Assembly (NCBI GenBank): GCA_024233875.1 | Contig: JACKPB010000001.1 | Span: 434,001-498,000, forward strand | Reading direction: 5' to 3' | DNA length: 64,000 bases | Source: Leptospiraceae bacterium | GTDB lineage: Bacteria; Spirochaetota; Leptospiria; Leptospirales; Leptospiraceae | In this document: piece by piece, positions 44,204-52,876 of the stretch | Layout: each line of letters begins with the position of its first letter | Numbering within the stretch: the stretch's first letter is position 1 | Made by a program: the position numbers and the translations under genes | Notes under the pieces: model-generated | Databases searched by the model: none | The model's input: the letters and a program-made list of their open reading frames with translations, nothing else | What the model was told of the DNA's origin: nothing

Positions 44204-45512
44204 AGACTCCTCCGGAGAGAGAGAAAGACTCTCCTTTCAATTGAATGTCATTTGATGTGTAGAGTTTTGAAAATGAAATCTGAGTAAAAAAAGAACCGGA
44301 GTTCCGGGATCCGTATTGAATTTGAAAAGATATTTCTGAAAGAAAAGATTTACTGAAGTACTTTTTATCCGTTTCTATCCTTCCTCTTCTGTGATACATA
44401 TTTGAAATAGGAAGTATGTACTCGCCAATGATTTCAAATTTAAAATCATTTATAGTATAAGAGAGAATTGTAGGGGAATAAAAAGAATAGTTCCTACCAT
44501 GGATTGTGCTTTCTGATTTTTCTAAACCGTAAGGCGTGATCCATACTGAAGGATAAAAATCCAAAAATCTAGTGAGAAGAAATCCCCGGGGAAGCCCCGT
44601 CCCCATCCCGACATATCCCAATTCCAAGATTTCTCCTCCGGAATTCCTTTTGTCGGCATCCGGTAAAAAGAATCCCGAAGAGATGGAGAAACCATTTTTT
44701 TGAAATCCCAGGAATCCATAAATAGCTTCTCCGGAGATAGGAAGAAAAGAGTTCTGTCTTTCACGATTGTAGGTAGTTTTATCGATTCCCCTGGAAAGAA
44801 GAAAATTGAAACCAAAACGGAAAGACTGAATTTTGTATTCGAAGTTTAGATTTGCATTGTAAACAAAATCCTCATCTCCCGATGGATTCGTTTTATTTCT
44901 ATCCGAAGAAGAGACTCCCCAGGATCCCAGATTCAAATAAGAGAATAGGGAAGTCATTTTTATCCTGTCCGAATCGTATCCTATTTGAATAGTCTGACGG
45001 TAGCGATTTCCTGATTTACTACTTGAGTCTGAATAATTTCTGAGATAGGAATCTGAAAAATTTTGAAAACCCGAGTAGTAGTCCATCGGTGATACGGTGA
45101 GTGTAAAGCTATTTAAAAATTTTTTCTCTATTACGATTCCATCATTTCCATCATTCATGGGAAACATAGGTAGATTAGTAGATATAAATTCTTTTCTTCC
45201 GAAAAAGATTTGGAAGCTTTCAAAATTGTATCCACCGTAAAAATTTTTCGCTATATAAAAGTCCATCCTATCGGAAGCAGCAGGATCACCCAAAAGATAC
45301 AGGCTCATGTTTGTGAGGATTTTATTTTCTTCGGATTCTATTCTGGGATTCAAAAAGGCAAATCCATTCGAAACTCTTTCAAATTGACTTTCTTGTCCTT
45401 CCTCTTTTTTTTCTAAAGACTTTTGAAATACACCCAAGCCCCCAAAACCCAAACCAGAATCTGACTGAAGAGGGCATATGGATATAATAAAAATTAGGAT
45501 TATCACTACCAT
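44196..45512 (-). CDS. Outer-membrane beta-barrel protein
   Basis: The 438-residue product has a signal peptide (MVVIILIFIISICPLQS), then alternating amphipathic strands with frequent Tyr/Phe/Gly and a terminal aromatic residue (LSGGVYY), as expected for a BAM-inserted barrel of perhaps 16-18 strands. Its ATG overlaps the stop of the upstream lipoprotein by 7 bases, and its last codons supply the SD of the downstream phospholipase-D lipoprotein. It could be the outer-membrane channel for this set. The family is not recognised beyond porin-like character. Confidence 0.75.
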   Translation of the reverse strand: MVVIILIFIISICPLQSDSGLGFGGLGVFQKSLEKKEEGQESQFERVSNGFAFLNPRIESEENKILTNMSLYLLGDPAASDRMDFYIAKNFYGGYNFESFQIFFGRKEFISTNLPMFPMNDGNDGIVIEKKFLNSFTLTVSPMDYYSGFQNFSDSYLRNYSDSSSKSGNRYRQTIQIGYDSDRIKMTSLFSYLNLGSWGVSSSDRNKTNPSGDEDFVYNANLNFEYKIQSFRFGFNFLLSRGIDKTTYNRERQNSFLPISGEAIYGFLGFQKNGFSISSGFFLPDADKRNSGGEILELGYVGMGTGLPRGFLLTRFLDFYPSVWITPYGLEKSESTIHGRNYSFYSPTILSYTINDFKFEIIGEYILPISNMYHRRGRIETDKKYFSKSFLSEISFQIQYGSRNSGSFFTQISFSKLYTSNDIQLKGESFSLSGGVYY

Positions 45513-48397
45513 TTTTCTATCCTATAATCCCTTGCAGTTGAACCGTTTCTATTTTCTTTCAGAAAAATGACTTCACCCTTATCGGCTTTGATTTTGAAAG
45601 GATAATTGCTTAGCGAATTTCCATACGAATGAACAAGAATCTCTGTCGATCCATTTTGTTTGAAAAGATTGACTCCTTCATCTGATCCCAATCCATTTCC
45701 TATTGTAGATCCGGACTTTACCGTAAATAAAAGAGTGGGTGTTCTACCGATACTTTCTAGGGCCGGAGATTGAAAATCGGGATCGAGGATGTATCCGCAT
45801 TGTTCCGGTAAAATTTCTGACGAATCTCCGGAAAACATGTTTCCAAATTTTCCTACGGAGTTTGGGATTCTTTCACTCAGAGGAACAAAGTAATCAGCAG
45901 AGGAATTATCCCGAACAGAATAATTTCGGGTATTGATTGGATCTCTACTTCGATTGCAGATGAGAATCCATTCATCCTGAGAATTTTCCGGATTGGGCAT
46001 GATACCGGAAATCATCAGACCATTCGGGGATAGGATTTGAACTTCATTGTCTTCTTCCCATTCAGAATAGATAAGAGATTCCGGAACAAAAAAATTAGTA
46101 TATTGAGTATTCAATACAATTGGAGAGAAAAATGAGAAATTTACAGTTTCATTGAATGTGCCCTGACCCGGACTATAAAATCTCATGTTCTTAGTAAAGG
46201 GAACAGAAGAGATCGGAAAAAATAGGGTATCCGGTGTTTGAAAATAAGGACTAAATGAATTCTTTATACCCGGACTTGCGTAAGTAGCATTGAAACAGGA
46301 GTCTTTTGTAATCTCTGTAGATTTCGAACTATTCTTCCAAATGTGAGTGTCGGGAATTCTGGAATAAGAAACACTTAAATCAGTAGATGCAATCCCCATA
46401 TTCAGACGGGGGTCTATAGATAAGCTATCCAATAAATGGCCCTCAGAAAAGAGTTCTATTAAAAATTCATTTCTGGGAAGAGTAAATCCGGGTTCTAGAA
46501 AGTGAACCCCCCTTTCTTCAAAGCAGGAAAAGTCTTCAGCACTGATTGTTAGGTAGTCATTGTCTCGGGGGGTAGTGAAGAAATACTTTGAGAGTAAAAT
46601 ATTATTTGAATAAATTCTTAATTCGAAATTACCCTTTTTTTCTATGAAGAGTTCCAGGAATCGATCCTTAGAATTTTTCTTTCCATTGTCTATAGAGGAA
46701 GCATAAAACACTTCGGAAAGATAGGCTTTCCCTATTTCCTTTCCTGATTCAAACTTTTCTCCCGGACTGCAAAAGTTTTCATTTCTATAGATAGGATTCA
46801 GGAATTTACTTTTGTATTCAGTATGTACTACAGGATTCGGATTCATAAGAAGAGAGCTGGAGGTTAGATTGTTTTTTAGAAGAAACGTTTCGTTTGGTGG
46901 GAGAGGTTTGTAAATTTCAAAGTTTCCCTTCTCCGATTTGAGAAAAATACTTTCAGTTTCATCCAGGGATTTCAAGCTTCGATGAATGAGGTTTGGATCC
47001 AGGAAGAATTCTCTATCTCCAATTAGGAGAATTTCTCCTTTAGAAATGATTCGATCGGTAGCGGAAAGAGCTAAGTCTAGAGAGTTTGAAACTAAATTCA
47101 ACCCTGATACATTGCATGGACCTTCCCCCAGATATACAAGCTCTATGAATTTAGAATAATAATTGTTTTTTTTATTTATAGATAGTCCTTTGAAAGAAAC
47201 CTCGTTTAGTTTGAACTGATTTTCATCGCAGACTTCAACGGACTTTACAATAGAAATACCGGGATCATGACAACCTTCGGATTCCAGAAAGTGATACACA
47301 CCCGAACAGGATTTTTTATCACTTCGAAATGAGAAAAATTCATTATTTGATGCCGTAATAAAAATTTTTGGTAAGGAAAATGATTCCTTGTTTGGAGTTT
47401 TGATTTCCGAACCTTTTGTGATTTCTTTCCAGGTGATTTTCTGAGAAAGTTCTGAATTCCCATTTAGTTGAGTTTCCTTTTCTGAAATGAGCAGGCTTCC
47501 TCCAGGCAGAATTAGAAAATTCTCTTTCTTGAATTCATAATTTGAGCTATTGATTTTAAATTGAATAGAATCCGGACAGATAGGATTTGTACTACGATTA
47601 GTAAATTCTAAATATTTCCCGACAGAACTATCCGATTGAATGCCGACTTCTGAAATTTCCGGATTTTCTTTCAGGCACTCAGAAAAGTATTGATCATTCC
47701 TCTCAAGAATCAAATGTTTCAATTGAATTGGATTTAAATTGTAATCATTAGATCTTTCTATGTAAATCCAGAGATATTGGTTGGAAAGTTTTCTACCTCC
47801 CTGAAATGAAGTTGGGAATGCGAATGAGAGATTGGACTCTGTGATCCAGAGACTAAAGTAAGGAAGTGAAAATTTGGAAAAGATATTTTTCCCAAAACTG
47901 AATGTAGTTTCATCCGGGGATGGATTCGTTTTTTCCCATTCACTGAGAATTTGATTGTCTCCCAGGAGAAGAAATTGATACGAAGTCTCCTTGATTTTTT
48001 CAATGATTTCAGAGAGCGGTAGGTATCGTATGTGAATCGTGCCGGATGAGATTTGGAGATCGGGTCGTTCCGGATTCAACTCCTGAAAACTGAGTTTCAG
48101 AGACTTGAGAAGTTCCCGGTTTTCAGAGCCGGGCGGAAAGCAAAGGGAAATGTGCGGACCTAAATCCAGGGCCCGGTAAGTTGAACTCTGGGAAAAAATA
48201 CATTCCGAGTCCAAATCGAATTCGGGTCCCCATAAATCTGAGGGAGGATTTTGTTCACCCAATTGTTTGGGATTTAACTGCACTCCGTAGGAAAATCCTA
48301 TCCCCGGCTTAGAATACTCAGAAAAACTTGCATATTGTGACATTTTTTCTGGAGCACAATTGAGAAAGAACAAGACTAATAAGGTAAGTATTTGCAT
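45506..48397 (-). CDS. Large lamin-tail-domain lipoprotein
   Basis: The 963-residue product has a lipoprotein signal (LLVLFFLNCAPEK, C14) and a mature protein of repeated beta domains. Several segments match lamin-tail domains: the opening SEVGIQSDSSVGKYLEFTN, KLNEVSFKG through FIELVYLGEGPCNV, the closing VSYSRIPDTHIW then YASPGIKNS, and SGIMPNPENSQDEWILICN. Such domains decorate extracellular nucleases and phosphodiesterases in bacteria. It is the first gene of the operon with the barrel and phospholipase-D genes. Its SD lies in a hairpin. Confidence 0.75.
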   Translation of the reverse strand: MQILTLLVLFFLNCAPEKMSQYASFSEYSKPGIGFSYGVQLNPKQLGEQNPPSDLWGPEFDLDSECIFSQSSTYRALDLGPHISLCFPPGSENRELLKSLKLSFQELNPERPDLQISSGTIHIRYLPLSEIIEKIKETSYQFLLLGDNQILSEWEKTNPSPDETTFSFGKNIFSKFSLPYFSLWITESNLSFAFPTSFQGGRKLSNQYLWIYIERSNDYNLNPIQLKHLILERNDQYFSECLKENPEISEVGIQSDSSVGKYLEFTNRSTNPICPDSIQFKINSSNYEFKKENFLILPGGSLLISEKETQLNGNSELSQKITWKEITKGSEIKTPNKESFSLPKIFITASNNEFFSFRSDKKSCSGVYHFLESEGCHDPGISIVKSVEVCDENQFKLNEVSFKGLSINKKNNYYSKFIELVYLGEGPCNVSGLNLVSNSLDLALSATDRIISKGEILLIGDREFFLDPNLIHRSLKSLDETESIFLKSEKGNFEIYKPLPPNETFLLKNNLTSSSLLMNPNPVVHTEYKSKFLNPIYRNENFCSPGEKFESGKEIGKAYLSEVFYASSIDNGKKNSKDRFLELFIEKKGNFELRIYSNNILLSKYFFTTPRDNDYLTISAEDFSCFEERGVHFLEPGFTLPRNEFLIELFSEGHLLDSLSIDPRLNMGIASTDLSVSYSRIPDTHIWKNSSKSTEITKDSCFNATYASPGIKNSFSPYFQTPDTLFFPISSVPFTKNMRFYSPGQGTFNETVNFSFFSPIVLNTQYTNFFVPESLIYSEWEEDNEVQILSPNGLMISGIMPNPENSQDEWILICNRSRDPINTRNYSVRDNSSADYFVPLSERIPNSVGKFGNMFSGDSSEILPEQCGYILDPDFQSPALESIGRTPTLLFTVKSGSTIGNGLGSDEGVNLFKQNGSTEILVHSYGNSLSNYPFKIKADKGEVIFLKENRNGSTARDYRIEKW

Positions 48398-48399
48398 GG

Positions 48400-48423
48400 T
48401 TGACTCCTAAAAATAGGGGTCAA
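48400..48423 (-). promoter_or_regulatory. SD-sequestering hairpin before the surface-protein operon
   Basis: On the minus-strand mRNA, TTGACCCCTA (48423-48414) can pair with TAGGAGTCAA (48409-48400) through 9 of 10 positions, with a TTTT loop. The AGGAG ribosome-binding site of the 45506-48397 gene sits within the 3' arm, and the ATG follows 2 bases after the stem. Translation should be blocked unless the stem melts or is bound. An RNA-thermometer or protein-controlled switch is inference. Confidence 0.6.
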
Positions 48424-48545
48424 AAAAATGCGGGTCGGAGAGGAAAATTGGAAAAAAAATTCAATTTTTTCAAAAAAAATTCTGAGAAAAATCCTATTCA
48501 ATGGGGTTTCAATCGAAAATATATTCCGATATGAGGAAATAAGAT

Positions 48546-49352
48546 ATGAATAGTCTCTTGAAATGCCTGATTGTACCAAAATTTATTGCTTTTGCCTTAC
48601 TCAACCTCATCACTTTTTCCGGCAATCAAGCAGATGAGGGACCCAATGCACAGGTTCTATTAGAAAAATGGGATTCAGAAATGAAGTTAGAAAAAGGAAC
48701 TTATTTTTTAAGAATCTCCAAAAAGCAGGGTACCACTACGATAATGGAAGCCGATTCCACTCTTATGGTTGGTGATGAACAAAAGAGGTTTTACTTTTTT
48801 AGTAAACCGGGCGAGGAAGCACATTTAAAATTTTTCGCATCCAATACAGAAAAAGTTCTGGCTGTCTTAAAAAGAGGGAGCAGTCGTATAGAAAAACTTT
48901 CTCCCATGGACAGTGTTGAGCAAACTGCACAGGGAACTTCTTTTAGTTATTATGACCTCAGCGGAGTTCAGTTAGAGGCCAATTATACAGTAGATACTGT
49001 GGAAACTTATGAATCGGTGGATAAGCAATACTGGAAGGTCCACATCAGACCCCTCAACAAGGCAACCTATGGAAAGTTACTTGTATATTTAGAAAAAGAA
49101 ACCCTTCAACCGTATCGAATTGACTATTTTTCCAGAACCGGGATCATGAAGAAAATTCTCAGGGTGAGATACGGAAAAGTGAGTGTTGACGATCAAAAAC
49201 AAAAATCAGAAAAAGAGATCGTAAAGAAGTTAGAAATGACTGACTTCGAAAATGACGAGAAGAGTATCATTGAGATAGAATCACTAAAAATCAATCCCCT
49301 TCCGGATTCAGAACTTTTTTCGATCAAAAACCTTTCTTTCTTAGAAAAGTAA
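48546..49352 (+). CDS. LolA-like outer-membrane lipoprotein-sorting family protein
   Basis: The 268-residue product has a signal peptide and a LolA/RseB-like half-barrel pattern: NAQVLLEKWDSEMKLEKGTY, DSTLMVGDEQKRFYFFSKPG, RPLNKATYGKLLVYLEKETLQPYRIDYFSR. LolA-fold proteins bind acyl chains and ferry lipoproteins; related proteins of spirochaetes have unclear roles. GAGGA precedes the ATG by 8 bases. Its end overlaps convergent cca by 29 bases, and its promoter shares the intergenic space with the operon at 48397. Confidence 0.65.
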   Translation: MNSLLKCLIVPKFIAFALLNLITFSGNQADEGPNAQVLLEKWDSEMKLEKGTYFLRISKKQGTTTIMEADSTLMVGDEQKRFYFFSKPGEEAHLKFFASNTEKVLAVLKRGSSRIEKLSPMDSVEQTAQGTSFSYYDLSGVQLEANYTVDTVETYESVDKQYWKVHIRPLNKATYGKLLVYLEKETLQPYRIDYFSRTGIMKKILRVRYGKVSVDDQKQKSEKEIVKKLEMTDFENDEKSIIEIESLKINPLPDSELFSIKNLSFLEK

Positions 49353-50604
49353 TGAGTTCTTCCTTTTGATTTTTTTCCGGGTCATTCAATACTAAATCCA
49401 AACAGGATTTGAGAGCAGTCCCGTACTCTTTCTTATCGAGATCCGGGAAATTGAGTTTTAAATCATTCCCATTCAAAGAAAGATCAGAAAGTAAGAGGGG
49501 TTCATTTCTCTCCAGAATAGAATTCAATTTGTTTGTTATCTCACTACTGAACCGGGAATTCTCCATTAGATTGGCAAGTTCAGAGAAATACTTGATTCCT
49601 TCCCGAACAGAATTTTTTCCAAAAGTTTGAAGATAGTTGGAGAAGTCATGTTTGATGTTCTCTGAAGACCAGAGGTTTTCTGAGATCTTTGAGAAGTAAG
49701 GGATTGAAAAGTTTGCTATTTTTATCCTTTCATTTGAAAATTTTAAATTTCGTAGTACCGTTTCTATTTTCTTTGTGTCTTCCAGTAAATGGAAGAAAAG
49801 ATAGGCTATTCGAAGAGATAGCTCGGAGGATTGAATCCGGGGAAGTTTCATCAGAGCTGTCATACAATCCGCTTCTATTTCATCGACTCCCCAGAACAAT
49901 GAAAAGAAATTGTGCCTGAGCAATTCTTTCAAACCATTTAGGGGGGATGGAGTCTTCAGAATCTTCATCAATTCATCATGAAATCGTTCTCTGGATATTT
50001 TGGAGGTAATTTCTCTTGTTTTATGAATAGCAGAATATGTTTGTTCATCTATAGTAAAACCCAATGTGGAATGAAATCGAATCGCACGAATCGGACGAAG
50101 GCCATCTTCAGAAAAACGATCTACAGGGTTTCCTATTGTACGAATGATTTTGTTTTGAATGTCAGAAATTCCATTGTGTTCATCTATCAATACTTCATCC
50201 AGGAGATCTAAGGCAATGGCATTCATGGTAAAATCGCGTCTTAGGATATCCTCGGAAAGGGAAGTTCCAAATTCTATTGAATCCGGATGTCGCCCATCTG
50301 AATACTTGGATTCAGTTCGAAAAGTAGTGATCTCATAACTGCAATCTTTTATAAGCACAGTTACAGTTCCGTGCTTGATTCCGGTTTCAATGACCCGTTT
50401 GAATAAAGATTTCACTCCGTTGGGGTGCAGTGAAGTCGTGAGATCATATTCATCCGGAATATGATTCAATAGGAGATCTCTTACCGAGCCACCGATGAGA
50501 TAAGATGTATGACCGGATTTTTTGATCTCTTCCTGAATGAATCTCAAGTCTCTATAATTCTTTTCCGGAATTAGAGAAATGAGTTCTTTTTCATTCGGGA
50601 GCAT
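49324..50604 (-). CDS. cca: CCA-adding enzyme/poly(A) polymerase family nucleotidyltransferase
   Basis: The 426-residue class II nucleotidyltransferase has IGGSVRDLLL (37-46), the carboxylate pair E52 and D54 in DEYDLTTS, TFRTESKYSDGRHPD, DILRRDFTMNAIALD, and the helical neck SEDGLRPIRAIRF. The usual DxD is ExD here. Since neither tRNA in the window encodes CCA, a CCA enzyme is expected. It overlaps the upstream repeat-protein gene by 14 bases and the convergent LolA-like gene by 29 bases. A poly(A) polymerase role cannot be excluded. Confidence 0.88.
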   Translation of the reverse strand: MLPNEKELISLIPEKNYRDLRFIQEEIKKSGHTSYLIGGSVRDLLLNHIPDEYDLTTSLHPNGVKSLFKRVIETGIKHGTVTVLIKDCSYEITTFRTESKYSDGRHPDSIEFGTSLSEDILRRDFTMNAIALDLLDEVLIDEHNGISDIQNKIIRTIGNPVDRFSEDGLRPIRAIRFHSTLGFTIDEQTYSAIHKTREITSKISRERFHDELMKILKTPSPLNGLKELLRHNFFSLFWGVDEIEADCMTALMKLPRIQSSELSLRIAYLFFHLLEDTKKIETVLRNLKFSNERIKIANFSIPYFSKISENLWSSENIKHDFSNYLQTFGKNSVREGIKYFSELANLMENSRFSSEITNKLNSILERNEPLLLSDLSLNGNDLKLNFPDLDKKEYGTALKSCLDLVLNDPEKNQKEELITFLRKKGF

Positions 50605-52465
50605 GGTCTGTTTGATCCGATTTGGGATCGGGTATGATTTCTAAAAAATCTTCCGGTTCTTCCTCAAGATTTTGGATCAATTTTGATTTTTTCCCTAAGG
50701 AATCATCAGTTGTTAGATCTCCAATTTCAGAAAATTCTTTGGACAGTAGATCTTCTACTTCATCCTCTTCTATCCCATCCTGAATGGTTTCATTTTCTTT
50801 ATTAGGATTCGATTTTCCCTCTGACTCAGGAAGGGAACTCTCTTCTGTCTTCTGAACTTCTTCTGAATTGCTTTCTTCTTTGGGAGTTGAAATTTCATCT
50901 GAAGGTTGTACTTCTTCTCCGGATGGCTCGGAAATGCTTTCGGATTCGTGAGGATTCTCTTCGGTCTTGAGAGATTCATCTGAGGCATTGCTCTCCGTTT
51001 CAGGAGTTGAATTTTCATTCGAAGCTTTAACTTCATCTGTGGATGACTCGGAAATGCTTTCGGACTCCGGAGGATTCTCTTCTGTCTTGGAAGACTCATC
51101 AGAGGCTAGCTCTGCATTGCTATCCGTTTCAGTAGTTGAAATTTCATCTGAAGGTTGAACTTCTTCTGTGGATGACCCGGAAATGCTTTCGGATTCGTGA
51201 GTATTCTCATCGGACTTAGGAGATTCTTCGAAAAAGGTTACAGCATTGCTATCCATTTCAGGAGTTGAAATTTCATCTGAAGGTTGAACTTCTTCTGTGG
51301 ATGACCCGGAAATGCTTTCGGATTCCGGAGTATTCTCTTCTGTCTTCTGAGCTTCTTCTGAATTGCTTTCTTCTTTGGGAGTTGAAACTTCATCTGAAGG
51401 TTGAACTTCTTCTGTGGATGACCCGGAAATGCTTTCGGATTCCGGAGTATTTTCATCGGACTTAGGAGATTCTTCGAAAAAGGTTACAGCATTGCTTTCA
51501 GTTTCTGGAGTTGAATTTTCATTCGAAGGTTGAACTTCTACTGTGGATGACCCGGAAATGCTTTCGGATTCGTGAGTATTCTCTTCGGTCTTGAGAGATT
51601 CATCTGAGGCTAGTTCTGCATTGCTTTCATTTTCAGGAGTTGAAATTTCATTCGAAGGTTGAACTTCTTCTGTGGATGACTCGGAATTGCTTTCGGATTC
51701 CGGAGGATTCTCTTCGGTCTTGAGAGACTCATCAGAGGCTAGCTCTGCATTGCTATCCGTTTCAGAAGTTGAAACTTCATCTGAAGGTTGAACTTCTTCT
51801 GTGGATGACCCGGAAATGCTTTCGGACTCGTGAGTATTCTCATCGGACTTAGGAGATTCTTCGAAAAAGGTTACAGTATTGCTTTCAGTTTCTGGAGTTG
51901 AATTTTCATTCGAAGGTTGAACTTCTACTGTGGATGGCTCGGAAATGCTTTCGGACTCGTGAGTATTCTCATTGGACTTAGGAGATTCTTCGAAAAAGGT
52001 TACAGCATTGCTTTCATTTTCAGAAGTTGAAATTTCATTCGAAGGTTGAACTTCATCTGTGGATGACCCGGAAATGCTTTCGGATTCCGGAAGATTCTCT
52101 TCTGTCTTGGGAGATTCTTCTCTGCTATCCTCGTCTTCTGAATCAAACGGAATTGTGTCCCCTGAAGTGGGAGCGCTAGTTTCTGTCGGATTCTCATTGG
52201 ATAGATCATTTAGTTTTTCTTTGATTGCCGAGATGATGACTTCATTCTTCAATCGACCACTGATTTCTATGGAATTCTTTTGTTTGTACCTTGAAGGCAA
52301 ATCATTTAAAATATCTATATAAAACTGTTTGAATAAACTTTCTGTCCATTCAATATTCTTGTAATCGGGCAGGATGCTTTTGAGGAAGGTTTTGATCCTC
52401 TTCTCGTTCGAGTTGTGAATACTCGATGTCCACTTACCCAGTCGAATGACTTTTTCTTTTTTCAA
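50591..52465 (-). CDS. Acidic mosaic-repeat protein
   Basis: The 624-residue product has no signal peptide. Residues 1-90 look folded (basic N-terminus MKKEKVIRLGKW, then helices IKTFLKSILPDY and ESLFKQFYIDILNDL). Residues 116-536 are about ten repeats, mostly of 43 residues and very rich in Glu, Ser, Asn, Thr and Pro, built around ESESISGSSTEEVQPS. Residues 537-624 are an acidic non-repeated tail. The start is a TTG at 52465 with AAGGA 6 bases upstream, overlapping the Fur-like gene stop. It is probably a disordered cytoplasmic protein; function unknown. Confidence 0.75.
   Translation of the reverse strand: MKKEKVIRLGKWTSSIHNSNEKRIKTFLKSILPDYKNIEWTESLFKQFYIDILNDLPSRYKQKNSIEISGRLKNEVIISAIKEKLNDLSNENPTETSAPTSGDTIPFDSEDEDSREESPKTEENLPESESISGSSTDEVQPSNEISTSENESNAVTFFEESPKSNENTHESESISEPSTVEVQPSNENSTPETESNTVTFFEESPKSDENTHESESISGSSTEEVQPSDEVSTSETDSNAELASDESLKTEENPPESESNSESSTEEVQPSNEISTPENESNAELASDESLKTEENTHESESISGSSTVEVQPSNENSTPETESNAVTFFEESPKSDENTPESESISGSSTEEVQPSDEVSTPKEESNSEEAQKTEENTPESESISGSSTEEVQPSDEISTPEMDSNAVTFFEESPKSDENTHESESISGSSTEEVQPSDEISTTETDSNAELASDESSKTEENPPESESISESSTDEVKASNENSTPETESNASDESLKTEENPHESESISEPSGEEVQPSDEISTPKEESNSEEVQKTEESSLPESEGKSNPNKENETIQDGIEEDEVEDLLSKEFSEIGDLTTDDSLGKKSKLIQNLEEEPEDFLEIIPDPKSDQTDHAPE
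50858..52120 (-). repeat. About ten tandem ~129-bp coding repeats
   Basis: Direct DNA repeats (units of 120-129 bases) correspond to the 43-residue acidic repeats. The core ESES...STxEVQPSxExST is constant. Three alternative linkers (AVTFFEESPKS, AELASDESLKT and a shorter SEExQKT) are shuffled among the units. Near-identical long blocks recur, so copy number should be unstable. Confidence 0.85.
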
Positions 52466-52875
52466 TGGCAGTCCTTACAGGTTCCTTTCACGAGGATTTC
52501 TACTGTACTTATAGAGAATAATTCGGGATTTTTCAGTGAAAAACTGAACATATCTTCTCTCAGACATTCCAGCTTCCCGCAATTCTCACAGTAAATATGA
52601 GCATGTTCATTGAGGGTGTCAACCAATTCAAAATATGTAATTCTTTCTGAGGAAAGTAATGATTTGATTAATTTTTTTTCCTCAAATTCTCCCAGAGTTC
52701 GATAGATTGTAACCCGATCCCAATTTTGATTGCTGTCCAACTTCTCCATGATTTCGGAATGATTCAATGGTTTTTCTGACTGCTGAAGTATGTCGAGAAC
52801 AGCCAGTCGATTCTTAGTGATTTTTAATTTGTTTTTTTTTAAAAAGTTACGATTGAGTAGATTGTCCTTTTCCAT
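52462..52875 (-). CDS. Fur-family metalloregulator (Fur/PerR-like)
   Basis: The 137-residue product has a winged helix with the DNA-contact segment NQNWDRVTIYRTL (about 50-62), the metal motif NEHAHIYCENCGKLECL with HxH and CxxC, and a C-terminal CKDC completing a four-Cys structural zinc site. It belongs to the Fur/PerR/Zur superfamily; the sensed signal (Fe, Zn, peroxide) cannot be read. It starts 1 base after the upstream lipoprotein gene and overlaps the repeat-protein start by 4 bases. Confidence 0.88.
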   Translation of the reverse strand: MEKDNLLNRNFLKKNKLKITKNRLAVLDILQQSEKPLNHSEIMEKLDSNQNWDRVTIYRTLGEFEEKKLIKSLLSSERITYFELVDTLNEHAHIYCENCGKLECLREDMFSFSLKNPELFSISTVEILVKGTCKDCH

Positions 52876-52876
52876 A

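Noticed and set aside
50770..51456. Additional minus-strand ORFs rich in Lys, Arg and Pro inside the repeat gene
   Set aside because: They are alternative frames of the repetitive DNA with no start signals of their own.
50858..52120. CRISPR-like array
   Set aside because: Repeats are about 129 bases, in frame, and continuous without unique spacers; they encode amino-acid repeats.
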